Shown in pieces: positions 29,520 through 37,185 of a stretch of DNA of 37,783 bases (position 1 is the stretch's first letter; every line of letters starts with the position of its first letter). The notes beneath the pieces are model-generated. The model searched no databases. It saw only the letters and a list, made by a program, of their open reading frames with translations, and had not been told where the DNA came from. The translations under genes and the position numbers were made by a program. Origin of the DNA: a virus; IMG/VR virus record IMGVR_UViG_3300020410_000029, positions 1 through 37,783 of that record, one strand, 5' to 3'.

Positions 29520-30197
29520 TTAATGAGCAGGTGCTTTCTTTCCGTTCTCATCTTCCCATTGCTTGCGTATCTTGATCTGTCTTTTTGTCGTCCATGCCTG
29601 CTTGTATTCTGTCTCCTCGAACAACTTGCTGAAGCCAGTGATATGTTTCAACCGGACGATTTCTTCTGCCTCCATACCAAGCTCGTTGCATATCTCCTCG
29701 TCAGACCAGCCGTTCTCAAGCATCTCAAAAACCATGTTCGCCATACCATCAACTGAGTGCTTTCCCCTCGCCCGATTATGCCGAACTGTAGAGGCCATCC
29801 GGTCGTTCACATCCTTGTCTATCACAACGCATGGCAGAAGCCCATTGCACGCCTCATAAATATCCTTGTTCGCCCTCAACGTCTGGCTACGATGGAACCC
29901 GTCGACCACGACATATTGATCCTCGTCAGAATCATATACCGTGACGACAGGTTGCGTGTATCCATCGTGCTTTATGCTCGTGTGCAGAAGCCGCATTTCT
30001 ACTGGCGCCACGCTGTTGGGATTGTAGTCATTTGCAACCACCTTATCTATGGGTATCCATTGCACATTATCAATAGGCTGGGACGCTTGCGGAGATGACT
30101 CATAAAGAAACTGCCTAACCTCCCTTATGACCTCCAGTTTGTCTTGCTCAGTCTTTGCTTTTTTCAACAATGATTGGATGTGTTGTTTCCATTCCAT
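29520..30197 (-). CDS. IbrB-like ParB/Srx-domain protein
   Basis: 225 residues. DNVQWIPIDKVVANDYNPNS, VAPVEMRLLHTSIKHDGYTQ, PVVTVYDSDEDQYVVVDGFH and RHNRARGKHSVDGMANMVFE form a ParB/sulfiredoxin-type domain with the G-F-H-R box. ELGMEAEEIVRLKHITGFSK is an HTH. This text closely follows E. coli IbrB, the partner of the DUF3440 protein IbrA. Known: IbrA/IbrB raise expression of immunoglobulin-binding Eib genes by an unknown mechanism; ParB/Srx folds can bind or hydrolyse nucleotides. The gene overlaps the ibrA-like gene by 50 bases, supporting a joint function. A terminator follows. Confidence 0.88.
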   Translation of the reverse strand: MEWKQHIQSLLKKAKTEQDKLEVIREVRQFLYESSPQASQPIDNVQWIPIDKVVANDYNPNSVAPVEMRLLHTSIKHDGYTQPVVTVYDSDEDQYVVVDGFHRSQTLRANKDIYEACNGLLPCVVIDKDVNDRMASTVRHNRARGKHSVDGMANMVFEMLENGWSDEEICNELGMEAEEIVRLKHITGFSKLFEETEYKQAWTTKRQIKIRKQWEDENGKKAPAH

Positions 30198-31389
30198 CTT
30201 CGCTTACCAAACCTCTCTCTTTGTCATAACAGTAATATGGATTAATCTTGAAGAACACATGTGGACTGACGACAGGCCCCATTCTCCTCCAGCGAACATA
30301 CGACCCGACCTGTGCCATCTTCTCAAAATTGCCAATGACCGTCGACTCATAATCATTTCTCAAAATGCCTCGGACACAAGCCTTGCAGAAGTCTCTATGA
30401 AGTATGGGGTTTATCCCGTAACGAATGTCACCTCTGTCAAAGTATGAGGTGAACCTCTTGATGGCTCGCTCCTCGCTTATCATGTTCTTAAACAAATGAT
30501 CCCGATACTCTTCCCAGTCCTCGAACATGCTAGGCAAATCCTTGACCATAAAGGCATTCTCCTGAAGATGTCCTGCTGTGTTGATCCCCTCAAGTCTTTG
30601 GCACAACTTCGCCCATGTATCCCCTTCGATTTCTTGCAAATAATACAAGACTGTGACAGCCGTCTCGTGATGTACATTTGAACAACGCATGTCCTTAACA
30701 TTCACGCCATATTGGTACTGATAGTCATACAGCTTGTTGTATGTCCAGTCATTGTCATGTATCGCTTTCCAGACATCCGTGTATGACCAATCATATATGG
30801 GATAAAATGTGTACTGATCTTTATCTGGATTTAATGCCTTCCCATAAGTCATCCAATCGAACATCGCCTTGCCTTTGGCAGTTATTGCCATAGCCCTTGC
30901 TGGAGACTCCTCACATCGAACACCACCAACGAACGCTGTCTTTTCTGGAAAGTCTTTTCTGGATATTGCATTGAACAAAGCTCCGAACCTGTCCACGCCA
31001 TAATCATTGACCTTTATGGACAAGTCATCTTGCGGCCTCATCCACTCCTCACCTTCCCCCCAGCAATTCAACCACACATCGTCAGAAGTCGTTGATGTCG
31101 CATTGAACAACCGCATAGGAACTTGATACCAGTGTGGCTCAACTCGCTCATCCTCCATAACGCTCTTGACGTAATCGACAGTACACTGCCACTCAGCCTC
31201 TTGGTCTATCCACAACACGCGCACTGGAAGCTGCCCTCGCCTCTCAGCAATCTCCAGAACGAGATTGAGGCATACGGTCGAGTCCTTCCCTCCAGAGAAC
31301 CACACGGCCACCTCATCGAATCTGTCGAATAGATGCTCGATCCTCTTGACCGACATTTCATAAACTGTATCAGCTAGGTAAATCCTCAT
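30148..31389 (-). CDS. IbrA-like PAPS-reductase-fold protein (DUF3440)
   Basis: 413 residues. The PP-loop VAVWFSGGKDSTVCLNL (SGGKDS at 32-37) binds an ATP-like nucleotide. VRVLWIDQEAEWQCTVDYV, FVGGVRCEESPARA and FYPIYDWSYTDVWKAIHDND are typical of the PAPS reductase/DndC/IbrA branch. The C-terminal region has ILHRDFCKACVRGILRNDYE (DUF3440-like Cys pair). Enzyme activity of IbrA is not established; the family is often suspected of sulfur or adenylate chemistry. Pairs with the IbrB-like protein downstream and overlaps a SAM methyltransferase gene by 20 bases. Confidence 0.88.
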   Translation of the reverse strand: MRIYLADTVYEMSVKRIEHLFDRFDEVAVWFSGGKDSTVCLNLVLEIAERRGQLPVRVLWIDQEAEWQCTVDYVKSVMEDERVEPHWYQVPMRLFNATSTTSDDVWLNCWGEGEEWMRPQDDLSIKVNDYGVDRFGALFNAISRKDFPEKTAFVGGVRCEESPARAMAITAKGKAMFDWMTYGKALNPDKDQYTFYPIYDWSYTDVWKAIHDNDWTYNKLYDYQYQYGVNVKDMRCSNVHHETAVTVLYYLQEIEGDTWAKLCQRLEGINTAGHLQENAFMVKDLPSMFEDWEEYRDHLFKNMISEERAIKRFTSYFDRGDIRYGINPILHRDFCKACVRGILRNDYESTVIGNFEKMAQVGSYVRWRRMGPVVSPHVFFKINPYYCYDKERGLVSEDGMETTHPIIVEKSKD

Positions 31390-32260
31390 AACTTCCTGAC
31401 GCTATAACATAACCCTTGTATTCAGTTACATTTTTGAACCACTTGTACCCTGACTTATGCTTGACTGACGACACTCCCCGATTGACACTCAAGTCTACTG
31501 TGCCATCTTCTGATGACCCATCACCAACAACAGAATCCGACGCAAACATAAACCAGAATCTGCCACCCTTCTTCAACTGGAAACGCATCTTAGAAAATGC
31601 TTTAGGGTCGACGTAACTGATGGAGCCGAATGTCGCAATTATGTTATCAAACTCATGTGGGTGGTAGAACTCTTCATAGCTACATACCCTCACTTCAGGC
31701 TCATGCTTTTTTCTGAACTCCCCAATCATTTCTGGAGACGGGTCAATGCCGACATATCCAGAACGATCAAGCTCACAATTCGAGTATGCGAACCCAGTAC
31801 CGCACCCTATATCCAACACAGTACCATCTAGTTGTCCGATCTGATTAACGACCCATTCGTCATCCTCTCCGTCCTCTTCCGATGATGTCATAAGGTCATA
31901 TTGGCTTGCGACTTTGTCATACTCACCGCTTCTCTCGTTCCTTGCAGCATTTATCAGAATCGTCTCATTATCTATGCCGCCAGAAGCAACCACCTCCCTC
32001 CAATTTTTTGTGACCGGACACCCCATAGTCCAGAGACGAAGCTCATTTATATTCCAGCACCGATACACCTCATTATTACGCCATCTCAAATCATATCCCC
32101 AGTCCCGTATCCGCAAGACAGCATCCATGAAATCGTCATCGTTCCCCCATGTCTTCCTCAATGTATACCAATGAGGATTCGTTCTCGCTGCCGTCTTAGC
32201 AAACTTCCACTCAGCACTCAACAATGACGCTGCGATCTCGCACTTTTTCTGGTAATCCAT
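31370..32260 (-). CDS. Class I SAM methyltransferase with N-terminal domain
   Basis: 296 residues from ATG 32260. Residues ~1-140 are an unrecognised helical/Trp-rich domain (WGNDDDFMDAVLRIRDWGYD, NINELRLWTMGCPVTKNW). Then comes a Rossmann methyltransferase: GTVLDIGCGTGFAYSNCELD (motif I), YVGIDPSPEMIGEFRKKHEP (motif II), FDNIIATFGSISYVDPKAFS and LKKGGRFWFMFAS. Substrate unknown. Sits between a ParB-like gene and ibrA, with overlap to ibrA, so it probably belongs to the same biochemical unit. Confidence 0.83.
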   Translation of the reverse strand: MDYQKKCEIAASLLSAEWKFAKTAARTNPHWYTLRKTWGNDDDFMDAVLRIRDWGYDLRWRNNEVYRCWNINELRLWTMGCPVTKNWREVVASGGIDNETILINAARNERSGEYDKVASQYDLMTSSEEDGEDDEWVVNQIGQLDGTVLDIGCGTGFAYSNCELDRSGYVGIDPSPEMIGEFRKKHEPEVRVCSYEEFYHPHEFDNIIATFGSISYVDPKAFSKMRFQLKKGGRFWFMFASDSVVGDGSSEDGTVDLSVNRGVSSVKHKSGYKWFKNVTEYKGYVIASGSYEDLPS

Positions 32261-32267
32261 CACCGCC

Positions 32268-32855
32268 CTAATCCTTCACATAAAAATCTTCAGCGCAATG
32301 AGGACAAGTCACCAACCTCTGGGTGTCTGGCTTAACCTCAAACCGCTTGTTCGCTGCTTCCTGTGCTTTGCGTATGTCCTCGTCAGTAACCTCAGCCTGA
32401 CTTGTAGTCGGTGCCAAATTAGGCTCATACTGAGAACCCACATCAACTGACCCAATGCTCATATCGTTCAACGCCTTGACCATATCACCAACGCTCGCAT
32501 CCAAAAATGCTGCCCTCTCTGCAAGGTCTCCCAACATCTTCTGGTCGATGTCCGCAAAAGCAGAAATGGGGTCATAAACCTGAAGAAGTTTATCAGCTTC
32601 CTGGTCGTCTAAGTCGGTTATCAAAACAGTCCACTCACCGCCAGAATCTTGTCTCATGTGACCGTCGATCAGCGTGAGCTGCCCGTCATTCCGTTCACTG
32701 TAATATGCAACTAATGCACCAGCCTTCCCTATCTCCGATATGACCCCACTGAAAGCCTGCTTCTGTGAGTCTGGGTGAACCTTAAAATTGCCATCGTTCG
32801 CTTTAAGCTCACTGGCATCCATAGTCCTCACTTCGACGATCCTGTTCTTATCCAT
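32268..32855 (-). CDS. ParB/Srx-like protein with C-terminal zinc ribbon
   Basis: 195 residues. VEVRTMDASELKANDGNFKV, HPDSQKQAFSGVISEIGKAG and QLTLIDGHMRQDSG match the ParB-N fold with G-H-x-R in place of G-x-x-R. ITDLDDQEADKLLQVYDPIS continues it as in phage 'ParB N-terminal domain' proteins, where the D-D-x-E-A-d-k box is common. The C-terminal QRLVTCPHCAEDFYVKD supplies one CxxC knuckle. Second ParB-like gene of the cluster. A 16-bp palindrome lies 24 bases upstream. Confidence 0.78.
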   Translation of the reverse strand: MDKNRIVEVRTMDASELKANDGNFKVHPDSQKQAFSGVISEIGKAGALVAYYSERNDGQLTLIDGHMRQDSGGEWTVLITDLDDQEADKLLQVYDPISAFADIDQKMLGDLAERAAFLDASVGDMVKALNDMSIGSVDVGSQYEPNLAPTTSQAEVTDEDIRKAQEAANKRFEVKPDTQRLVTCPHCAEDFYVKD

Positions 32856-32879
32856 AACGCTCCCTCTCTATCATTGCCA

Positions 32880-32895
32880 GTGCAATTTATTGCAC
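32880..32895. promoter_or_regulatory. 16-bp palindrome, copy 3
   Basis: GTGCAATTTATTGCAC, identical to copies at 7538 and 17127. It overlaps the last codons of the 32887-33129 gene and ends 24 bases before the ParB-like gene start. Confidence 0.6.
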
Positions 32896-33129
32896 CACCT
32901 CTACATCCAGTTTAGTCTCCAGCCACACATGCGCTCCGCAAGACAGAGGCTTATCTGGACTGTACCGTACTCTCGCCACCTCTGTGCCATCGGGCAACCT
33001 AAGCACAGCCTCGTGACCATAGTCATTTGTGTTGTATGTCTTTACTGTCAAAACCGGATCGCACTTTCCATTCTTGCGGTTCGATTTTATGACGTGTTGA
33101 TTGACGTGGATTATAACAGTCTTAGGCAT
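32887..33129 (-). CDS. Conserved small phage protein
   Basis: 80 residues: MPKTVIIHVNQHVIKSNRKN, VLTVKTYNTNDYGHEAVLRL, then RYSPDKPLSCGAHVWLETK. The form 'i.VNqHvIksN.k.g...P.itvKt.....Y..ev.i......v.YspdkpLsCGArvWieT' is frequent in phages of Gram-negative bacteria. No activity is assigned. GGGAGAACG precedes ATG 33129. Confidence 0.75.
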   Translation of the reverse strand: MPKTVIIHVNQHVIKSNRKNGKCDPVLTVKTYNTNDYGHEAVLRLPDGTEVARVRYSPDKPLSCGAHVWLETKLDVEVVQ

Positions 33130-33427
33130 TTACGTTCTCCCAGTGGTCACGCTCTGCCCTATTCTGCCAAATCTCAGTAACGGCTCCAGCATCAATGTGG
33201 TGTTGAATATCTATGGAGGTCATAAATGGAGAACCAAAGTCGACCATCACAGTAGCCCCACACTCTGGGCAACAATAGACATCACCGGACTCAGCTTGAA
33301 CTCCCACATGCTCCATCGCCAACTCAGACACTGCCCTCGTCGAAACTCCCTCCACGATTATGTGTCCTGTCTCTATGCACTTCATCGGCACCTTACATCC
33401 AAAGCACACAGGCCTACTTCTTTTCAT
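33122..33427 (-). CDS. Zinc-ribbon-like small protein
   Basis: 101 residues from ATG 33427 (GGAGG nine bases upstream). SRPVCFGCKVPMKCIETGHI supplies CxxC (+C) and GDVYCCPECGATVMVDF a second CxxC, the layout of a zinc ribbon. The ribbon strands (GVSTRAVSELAMEHVGV) lie between. A nucleic-acid or protein adaptor role is plausible. Overlaps both neighbours slightly. Confidence 0.68.
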   Translation of the reverse strand: MKRSRPVCFGCKVPMKCIETGHIIVEGVSTRAVSELAMEHVGVQAESGDVYCCPECGATVMVDFGSPFMTSIDIQHHIDAGAVTEIWQNRAERDHWENVNA

Positions 33428-33611
33428 AATATAACGCCTCCACTCTTTTTGCCAGAATTTCATTCCTCTTATTTCTATGCCTCACAGCAAACAAGGGAAT
33501 GCTAACATTATCCAATATCTGTTTTACAGAAACCGCAACTTCACAGAGCGACAAGCATGACCGCTTTATGCTCCCCATTTCTAGTTGCAGTTCTTCGACA
33601 TCTCTCGCCAT
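33414..33611 (-). CDS. Small helical orphan protein
   Basis: 65 residues, helical throughout (MARDVEELQLEMGSIKRSCL; LCEVAVSVKQILDNVSI), basic at the end (VRHRNKRNEILAKRVEALYY). GGGAGATAT precedes ATG 33611. Overlaps both neighbours. Function unknown. Confidence 0.55.
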   Translation of the reverse strand: MARDVEELQLEMGSIKRSCLSLCEVAVSVKQILDNVSIPLFAVRHRNKRNEILAKRVEALYYEKK

Positions 33612-34036
33612 ATATCTCCCATCCGCACGTCCGCTTCAGAAATGTCCTCGTCATTAAAATCGACAGACGACCACACAGTTCTCCCGACAGTTTTCAACTC
33701 AGTCACCCACCATAATTTCTCATTCGGGGTATGCCAACCAATGATTACCATAGGCACCTCCTTGCGACCCCGTGATACCCTGCACTTGGTGCTGAACAAC
33801 ACAGCCTTGCCGCCCCAAAACATGTATTCCATAATCCGTGATATCTCATGTTCGGTCGGTTTCCAAGTCTCCAAGTCATCAATCTGTACACTCGCCACAG
33901 ACCCGTCATTACCAAGCACCCAGTTTACAGGTGTGACCAACTGACCCACCAATAAATTCTCATTGTCATAAAGCTCTCTCAAAGCCCAGACTAAATCCGG
34001 AGATGTCTCCTCGACCACGCTTCCATTGAAAGTCAT
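33581..34036 (-). CDS. Orphan beta-rich protein
   Basis: 151 residues from ATG 34036, which overlaps the stop of the VWA-like gene (ATGA). MTFNGSVVEETSPDLVWALR, TPVNWVLGNDGSVASVQIDD and the late KLWWVTELKTVGRTVWSSVD show a beta-rich globular protein. No motif that I recognise. Tight coupling to the preceding gene suggests a role with the AAA+/VWA-like pair. Confidence 0.62.
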   Translation of the reverse strand: MTFNGSVVEETSPDLVWALRELYDNENLLVGQLVTPVNWVLGNDGSVASVQIDDLETWKPTEHEISRIMEYMFWGGKAVLFSTKCRVSRGRKEVPMVIIGWHTPNEKLWWVTELKTVGRTVWSSVDFNDEDISEADVRMGDIWREMSKNCN

Positions 34037-34935
34037 ACCCCAAGAACCTCCTCCCACTCAGACACCCCAATCGCCTCATCGCCGACCAGCTCGAATTGTC
34101 TCAGGACTTGATTGACCGCACCAACTGCCCCATCCTCGGATCGGACAAACGGCATATAGACAACCCTAGTGTCAGAGCCAATGTCTAAATGCTTATCACA
34201 TTTTCCCAGACGCTTGTTGACACTGCCCAAGTTATTGTTCCCGACAGGGCAGTTATTGAACGAGTTGAATACGACAGCCCGCAGAAACCACCCACTAAGT
34301 ACGTTCATTATCCCGCCAATATCCAGAAACGCCCCAAACTCCTTCATACGAACAGTTGTGAATTGTCCTCTGATGCTCCCATTGAAAACGCCATCGCCTT
34401 TATTCCACATCAACATCTCGACATTGTACCCCGACTGTTCCAGAATATCGGCAATCACAACAGCGCCAGCACCCCGCCATGCTATCTCTTCAGGACTATC
34501 GTCCCCACTGCCATCCAGATTAGTGAGCAGGGTTACATTAGCAGGGCCATTGACCATACCCTTTTGCATTGATCGCCAGTACGGCTCACCGGACATCCAC
34601 CTATTAGAGCAAACCTCAGAGCCAGAGCTATCTGACCATATTCGCCGCCTCCTTCGTGACTTCGGCTCAGGTAAATCATGCTTCTTCAGTCGCTCCACAA
34701 TCGACTCCATAGATTCCAACACATCCGGTTCAGGATCAAAGCAAGCAGCCTTCACCTGTTCCCATGTATAAATACTCCTCCCTAGCCATCCATAAGTGTG
34801 GACAGAGAACCTATGCTTTTGAAGCCCAGTCCTTGTCTTTTGCCCCAGACAATCTTCCGTGGACTCGACAATATCATCAACAGAATCGAAGTGCATAACG
34901 TGTACACTCTCTTCATTATCTCTCACATATTTCAT
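34033..34935 (-). CDS. Putative VWA-like partner of the AAA+ ATPase
   Basis: 300 residues from ATG 34935 (GAAGGG upstream). Front: HFDSVDDIVESTEDCLGQKT. A basic Arg stretch (PKSRRRRRIWSDSSGSEVC) follows, then NVTLLTNLDGSGDDSPEEIA, WRGAGAVVIADILEQSGYNV and LRAVVFNSFNNCPVGNNNLG, ending with SDTRVVYMPFVRSEDGAVGA. The strand-helix-strand core with Asp/Ser residues resembles VWA-like (DUF7192-type) proteins that phages encode next to CobS-like ATPases, but the canonical DxSxS is not clean (NLDGSGDDS). VWA assignment is tentative; the pairing is more secure. Confidence 0.65.
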   Translation of the reverse strand: MKYVRDNEESVHVMHFDSVDDIVESTEDCLGQKTRTGLQKHRFSVHTYGWLGRSIYTWEQVKAACFDPEPDVLESMESIVERLKKHDLPEPKSRRRRRIWSDSSGSEVCSNRWMSGEPYWRSMQKGMVNGPANVTLLTNLDGSGDDSPEEIAWRGAGAVVIADILEQSGYNVEMLMWNKGDGVFNGSIRGQFTTVRMKEFGAFLDIGGIMNVLSGWFLRAVVFNSFNNCPVGNNNLGSVNKRLGKCDKHLDIGSDTRVVYMPFVRSEDGAVGAVNQVLRQFELVGDEAIGVSEWEEVLGV

Positions 34936-34952
34936 TGATCTTTTCCCTTCAT

Positions 34953-35003
34953 AAAATCGAGGACGGACAGGCACAGGAGACGATGAAAAACCATAACCTG
35001 CCC
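34953..35003 (-). terminator. Hairpin between AAA+ and VWA-like genes
   Basis: Minus-strand 7-bp stem GGGCAGG / CCTGTCC (one G-T) with a 25-base loop, followed ten bases later by ATTTT. Weak; may attenuate or stabilise mRNA rather than terminate. Confidence 0.4.
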
Positions 35004-35013
35004 GCCCCCTTAA

Positions 35014-36450
35014 TCACATAACCTTACGCTTCTCATCATCCGACCATCCCGCAAAGAACTTCTCGGAAATTTTATCCAGTCCCCACCCCTTCTGAGTGTG
35101 CATCTTGTAGGCACTCTTGATGAACCTTGTAGAACAAACTCGACGCAACTTGTGCATACGAATCTCATTTCTCCATCCGTGAATTGTGTCTAGCAGATTC
35201 GCATCGGGACAAAGCATTCTCTCGATCCTCTCGTCATAATCCATCTCGACCGTCCCCATATTGAAGCGATCTAACCAAGCGGCATCTTGCTGATTCCTTC
35301 CGACATACATACGGTCAGCACCATTGCCAAATGTGTTGGCAGCACACAGGCAAATAAAGTCGTCATGCTTCTTTGCGACAGGATTGTCTCTACGCAAAGG
35401 AACCGCCATTTCCCCATTGCTAGTCGCAGAATTTATCACAAGCAAGGCATTGCTATCGGCAGCGTCAGCCTCATCAAATAACCACACCCCTCCATTCTCA
35501 AAGAAGTCCAGAAACTCCGTCCCCTGATAAACCATTTCTCCGGTTTGCAGATTTGGGATTGATCTGCCAAGAAACTCGGCCTCCGACATCATAGCAGAAC
35601 AACTTATCATCCCAGCTCTCATCCCCAGAATCTTTGCGATCTGCTTGTGCAGAAACGTCTTTCCCGATCCGGCAGGGCCGACCAGCAATACATTCTCCCG
35701 TGGGTTTGCAGTGACTAAGTCCAACACCTCCTGAGCCTTCTCGTGAAGCATCTCACCATCAAGCTCGACATCCTCGGCATCGGGCATTTCAACAACGATT
35801 CTGTCCGGTGGTATTTTGCTAACCAGCTCCTTCATTGTGTCGGCGAGACTATCCGCTAAATCATTGGCAGCCTTCGTCACTTGCTTGGTAATGTCATCGT
35901 CTACATAATCCATAACCTTCGAGGCTATGCCCGCAGTAGCTCGTGCCACCTCACTCTTCAGCAAATCAGTCAAAGAATCCAGTTCGCTCGGCAACCCATC
36001 GCTTGCCTCCCCTTGCCCATTGCCTTCGATTGAACTATCTGATTCGACTTCAGAGCCGCCCAGCTCGTCGTCTGCGGCGTCCTGTGGTGCCTCGGCTTGT
36101 GTCGAGTCCTCTCCACCTAATGATTCGTTAGGCGAAGGCTCAGGAGCTTCTCCGTATATCGCCGATCCTGACCCGCAGTTATTTGCAGTTTCGGCGCCAT
36201 CCTCAATCAGACTCCCGCCCTCTATGTATTCAGGATCGTGCAAGACATCGGAGATTTTAGCCATCTCCCCATCCCGCCCCATAGTAAAACCTTCAGGAAA
36301 TTGACACCCCACATGCGCCCATCGAACAAAGTTTTCATAAGGCACAGGCACAGGCTCAACAGTAGAACCAGCCGGTATTTCTTCCCCACATCGACAGCAA
36401 GCCTTTTGGCCATACTTGTCGATTCTGTATTTCTCGTGATTAGTATTCAT
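35014..36450 (-). CDS. CobS/MoxR-like AAA+ ATPase with N-terminal zinc finger
   Basis: 478 residues from ATG 36450 (GGGTGAG upstream; an ATG 12 bases earlier is possible). Residues 18-49 (KACCRCGEEIPAGS ... WAHVGC) form a C-x2-C...H-x2-C finger of the PARP type. Residues ~95-160 are an acidic, Ser-rich linker. ~225-478 is a single AAA+ module: ENVLLVGPAGSGKTFL (Walker A, 258-265), VWLFDEADAAD (Walker B, 322-329), CAANTFGNGAD (sensor 1 Asn372). This AAA_5 branch (CobS, MoxR, GvpN) works with VWA-type partners to remodel proteins or insert metals, and the next gene is a candidate partner. The phage role is unknown. Confidence 0.86.
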   Translation of the reverse strand: MNTNHEKYRIDKYGQKACCRCGEEIPAGSTVEPVPVPYENFVRWAHVGCQFPEGFTMGRDGEMAKISDVLHDPEYIEGGSLIEDGAETANNCGSGSAIYGEAPEPSPNESLGGEDSTQAEAPQDAADDELGGSEVESDSSIEGNGQGEASDGLPSELDSLTDLLKSEVARATAGIASKVMDYVDDDITKQVTKAANDLADSLADTMKELVSKIPPDRIVVEMPDAEDVELDGEMLHEKAQEVLDLVTANPRENVLLVGPAGSGKTFLHKQIAKILGMRAGMISCSAMMSEAEFLGRSIPNLQTGEMVYQGTEFLDFFENGGVWLFDEADAADSNALLVINSATSNGEMAVPLRRDNPVAKKHDDFICLCAANTFGNGADRMYVGRNQQDAAWLDRFNMGTVEMDYDERIERMLCPDANLLDTIHGWRNEIRMHKLRRVCSTRFIKSAYKMHTQKGWGLDKISEKFFAGWSDDEKRKVM

Positions 36451-36483
36451 CGTCTCACCCATTCTCTCTCATAAATTAAAATT

Positions 36484-36540
36484 GGTCAGGGGGCAGATAG
36501 CAACGAGAGAGTCTGTCACTATCATCCCCTCCCCCTGACC
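36484..36540 (-). terminator. Long-loop hairpin before the AAA+ gene
   Basis: Minus-strand 10-bp perfect stem GGTCAGGGGG / CCCCCTGACC, with inner structure in a 37-base loop, followed by AATTTTAATTT. Probably a terminator or processing signal after the 36550-36822 gene. Confidence 0.65.
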
Positions 36541-36549
36541 TTCCCAGTT

Positions 36550-36822
36550 TCAACAACTATCAGACTCTGCTGACAGTACATCTATCTTGTTCTCCAGTCG
36601 CCGGATTTCAGCACGCAGTTGCTCATTGCGTAAATACAAATCAGTGATCCCTTGACACATAGCCATTCGGCGATCTGCCTCAGACTTGAATGCCCTCACG
36701 ACATCAGCCTCATACTTGTCAAGCTCATACTCGCTGACTTCATCGGCAGTCAAGATTTTATACCAGCGATAATTCTCGCCATTCGGAGCAACTCTGCTAT
36801 CAGCGTCATACTCGAAACTCAT
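36550..36822 (-). CDS. Small coiled-coil protein
   Basis: 90 residues from ATG 36822 (GGAAGGG upstream): MSFEYDADSRVAPNGENYRW, YKILTADEVSEYELDKYEAD, then a heptad-like coiled coil (LRNEQLRAEIRRLENKIDVL). Acidic. Bracketed by two terminator hairpins, so expressed as a unit of its own or by readthrough from P7. Function unknown. Confidence 0.65.
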   Translation of the reverse strand: MSFEYDADSRVAPNGENYRWYKILTADEVSEYELDKYEADVVRAFKSEADRRMAMCQGITDLYLRNEQLRAEIRRLENKIDVLSAESDSC

Positions 36823-36836
36823 AAATTTTCCCTTCC

Positions 36837-36869
36837 AAAAAACGACCACCCGCCGGATTCAACGGGTGG
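36837..36869 (-). terminator. Terminator after the P7 gene
   Basis: Minus-strand 7-bp stem CCACCCG / CGGGTGG with a ten-base loop, followed by TCGTTTTTT. Also directly abuts the GGAAGGG SD of the next gene. Confidence 0.85.
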
Positions 36870-36917
36870 CCTTCAACCTCCCGCAGCAATTTTTTTACTA
36901 CAGGATTTTTTACTTTA

Positions 36918-37172
36918 CTAAACAAACAACAAGTGTGACTCAGCGTGGCTCAGTAGATTTCGGAAAACCGAAACGGTACTTGCAGGCAACGCTTGGCGAA
37001 CTTCACGTTGGTTCAGAACAACTTCCAAAAACTCAACAACTTTTGGAGCCTTTGCAGACAGGGCGTGAGTCAATCGACGATTGAATTCATTAACAAACTC
37101 GCTTTTGTTTCCCCGTACAACCATTTCAACCAAGTCAGATTCTTTTGCCAATTTTTGTAGGTCGTGTGCCAT
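36918..37172 (-). CDS. P7-driven orphan protein
   Basis: 84 residues, MAHDLQKLAKESDLVEMVVR, GNKSEFVNEFNRRLTHALSA, KAPKVVEFLEVVLNQREVRQ and a hydrophobic end. Helical, soluble. Preceded by P7 and a GCGGT-AAGA-ACCGC mini-hairpin; unlike the other cassette genes it has an AAAGGAAAAG SD. Function unknown. Confidence 0.7.
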   Translation of the reverse strand: MAHDLQKLAKESDLVEMVVRGNKSEFVNEFNRRLTHALSAKAPKVVEFLEVVLNQREVRQALPASTVSVFRNLLSHAESHLLFV

Positions 37173-37185
37173 CGTCTTTTCCTTT

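Noticed and set aside
34169-34771. 200-residue open frame on the plus strand
   Set aside because: Antisense to the VWA-like gene, low-complexity Ser/Pro/Ile composition and no ribosome site; typical shadow frame.
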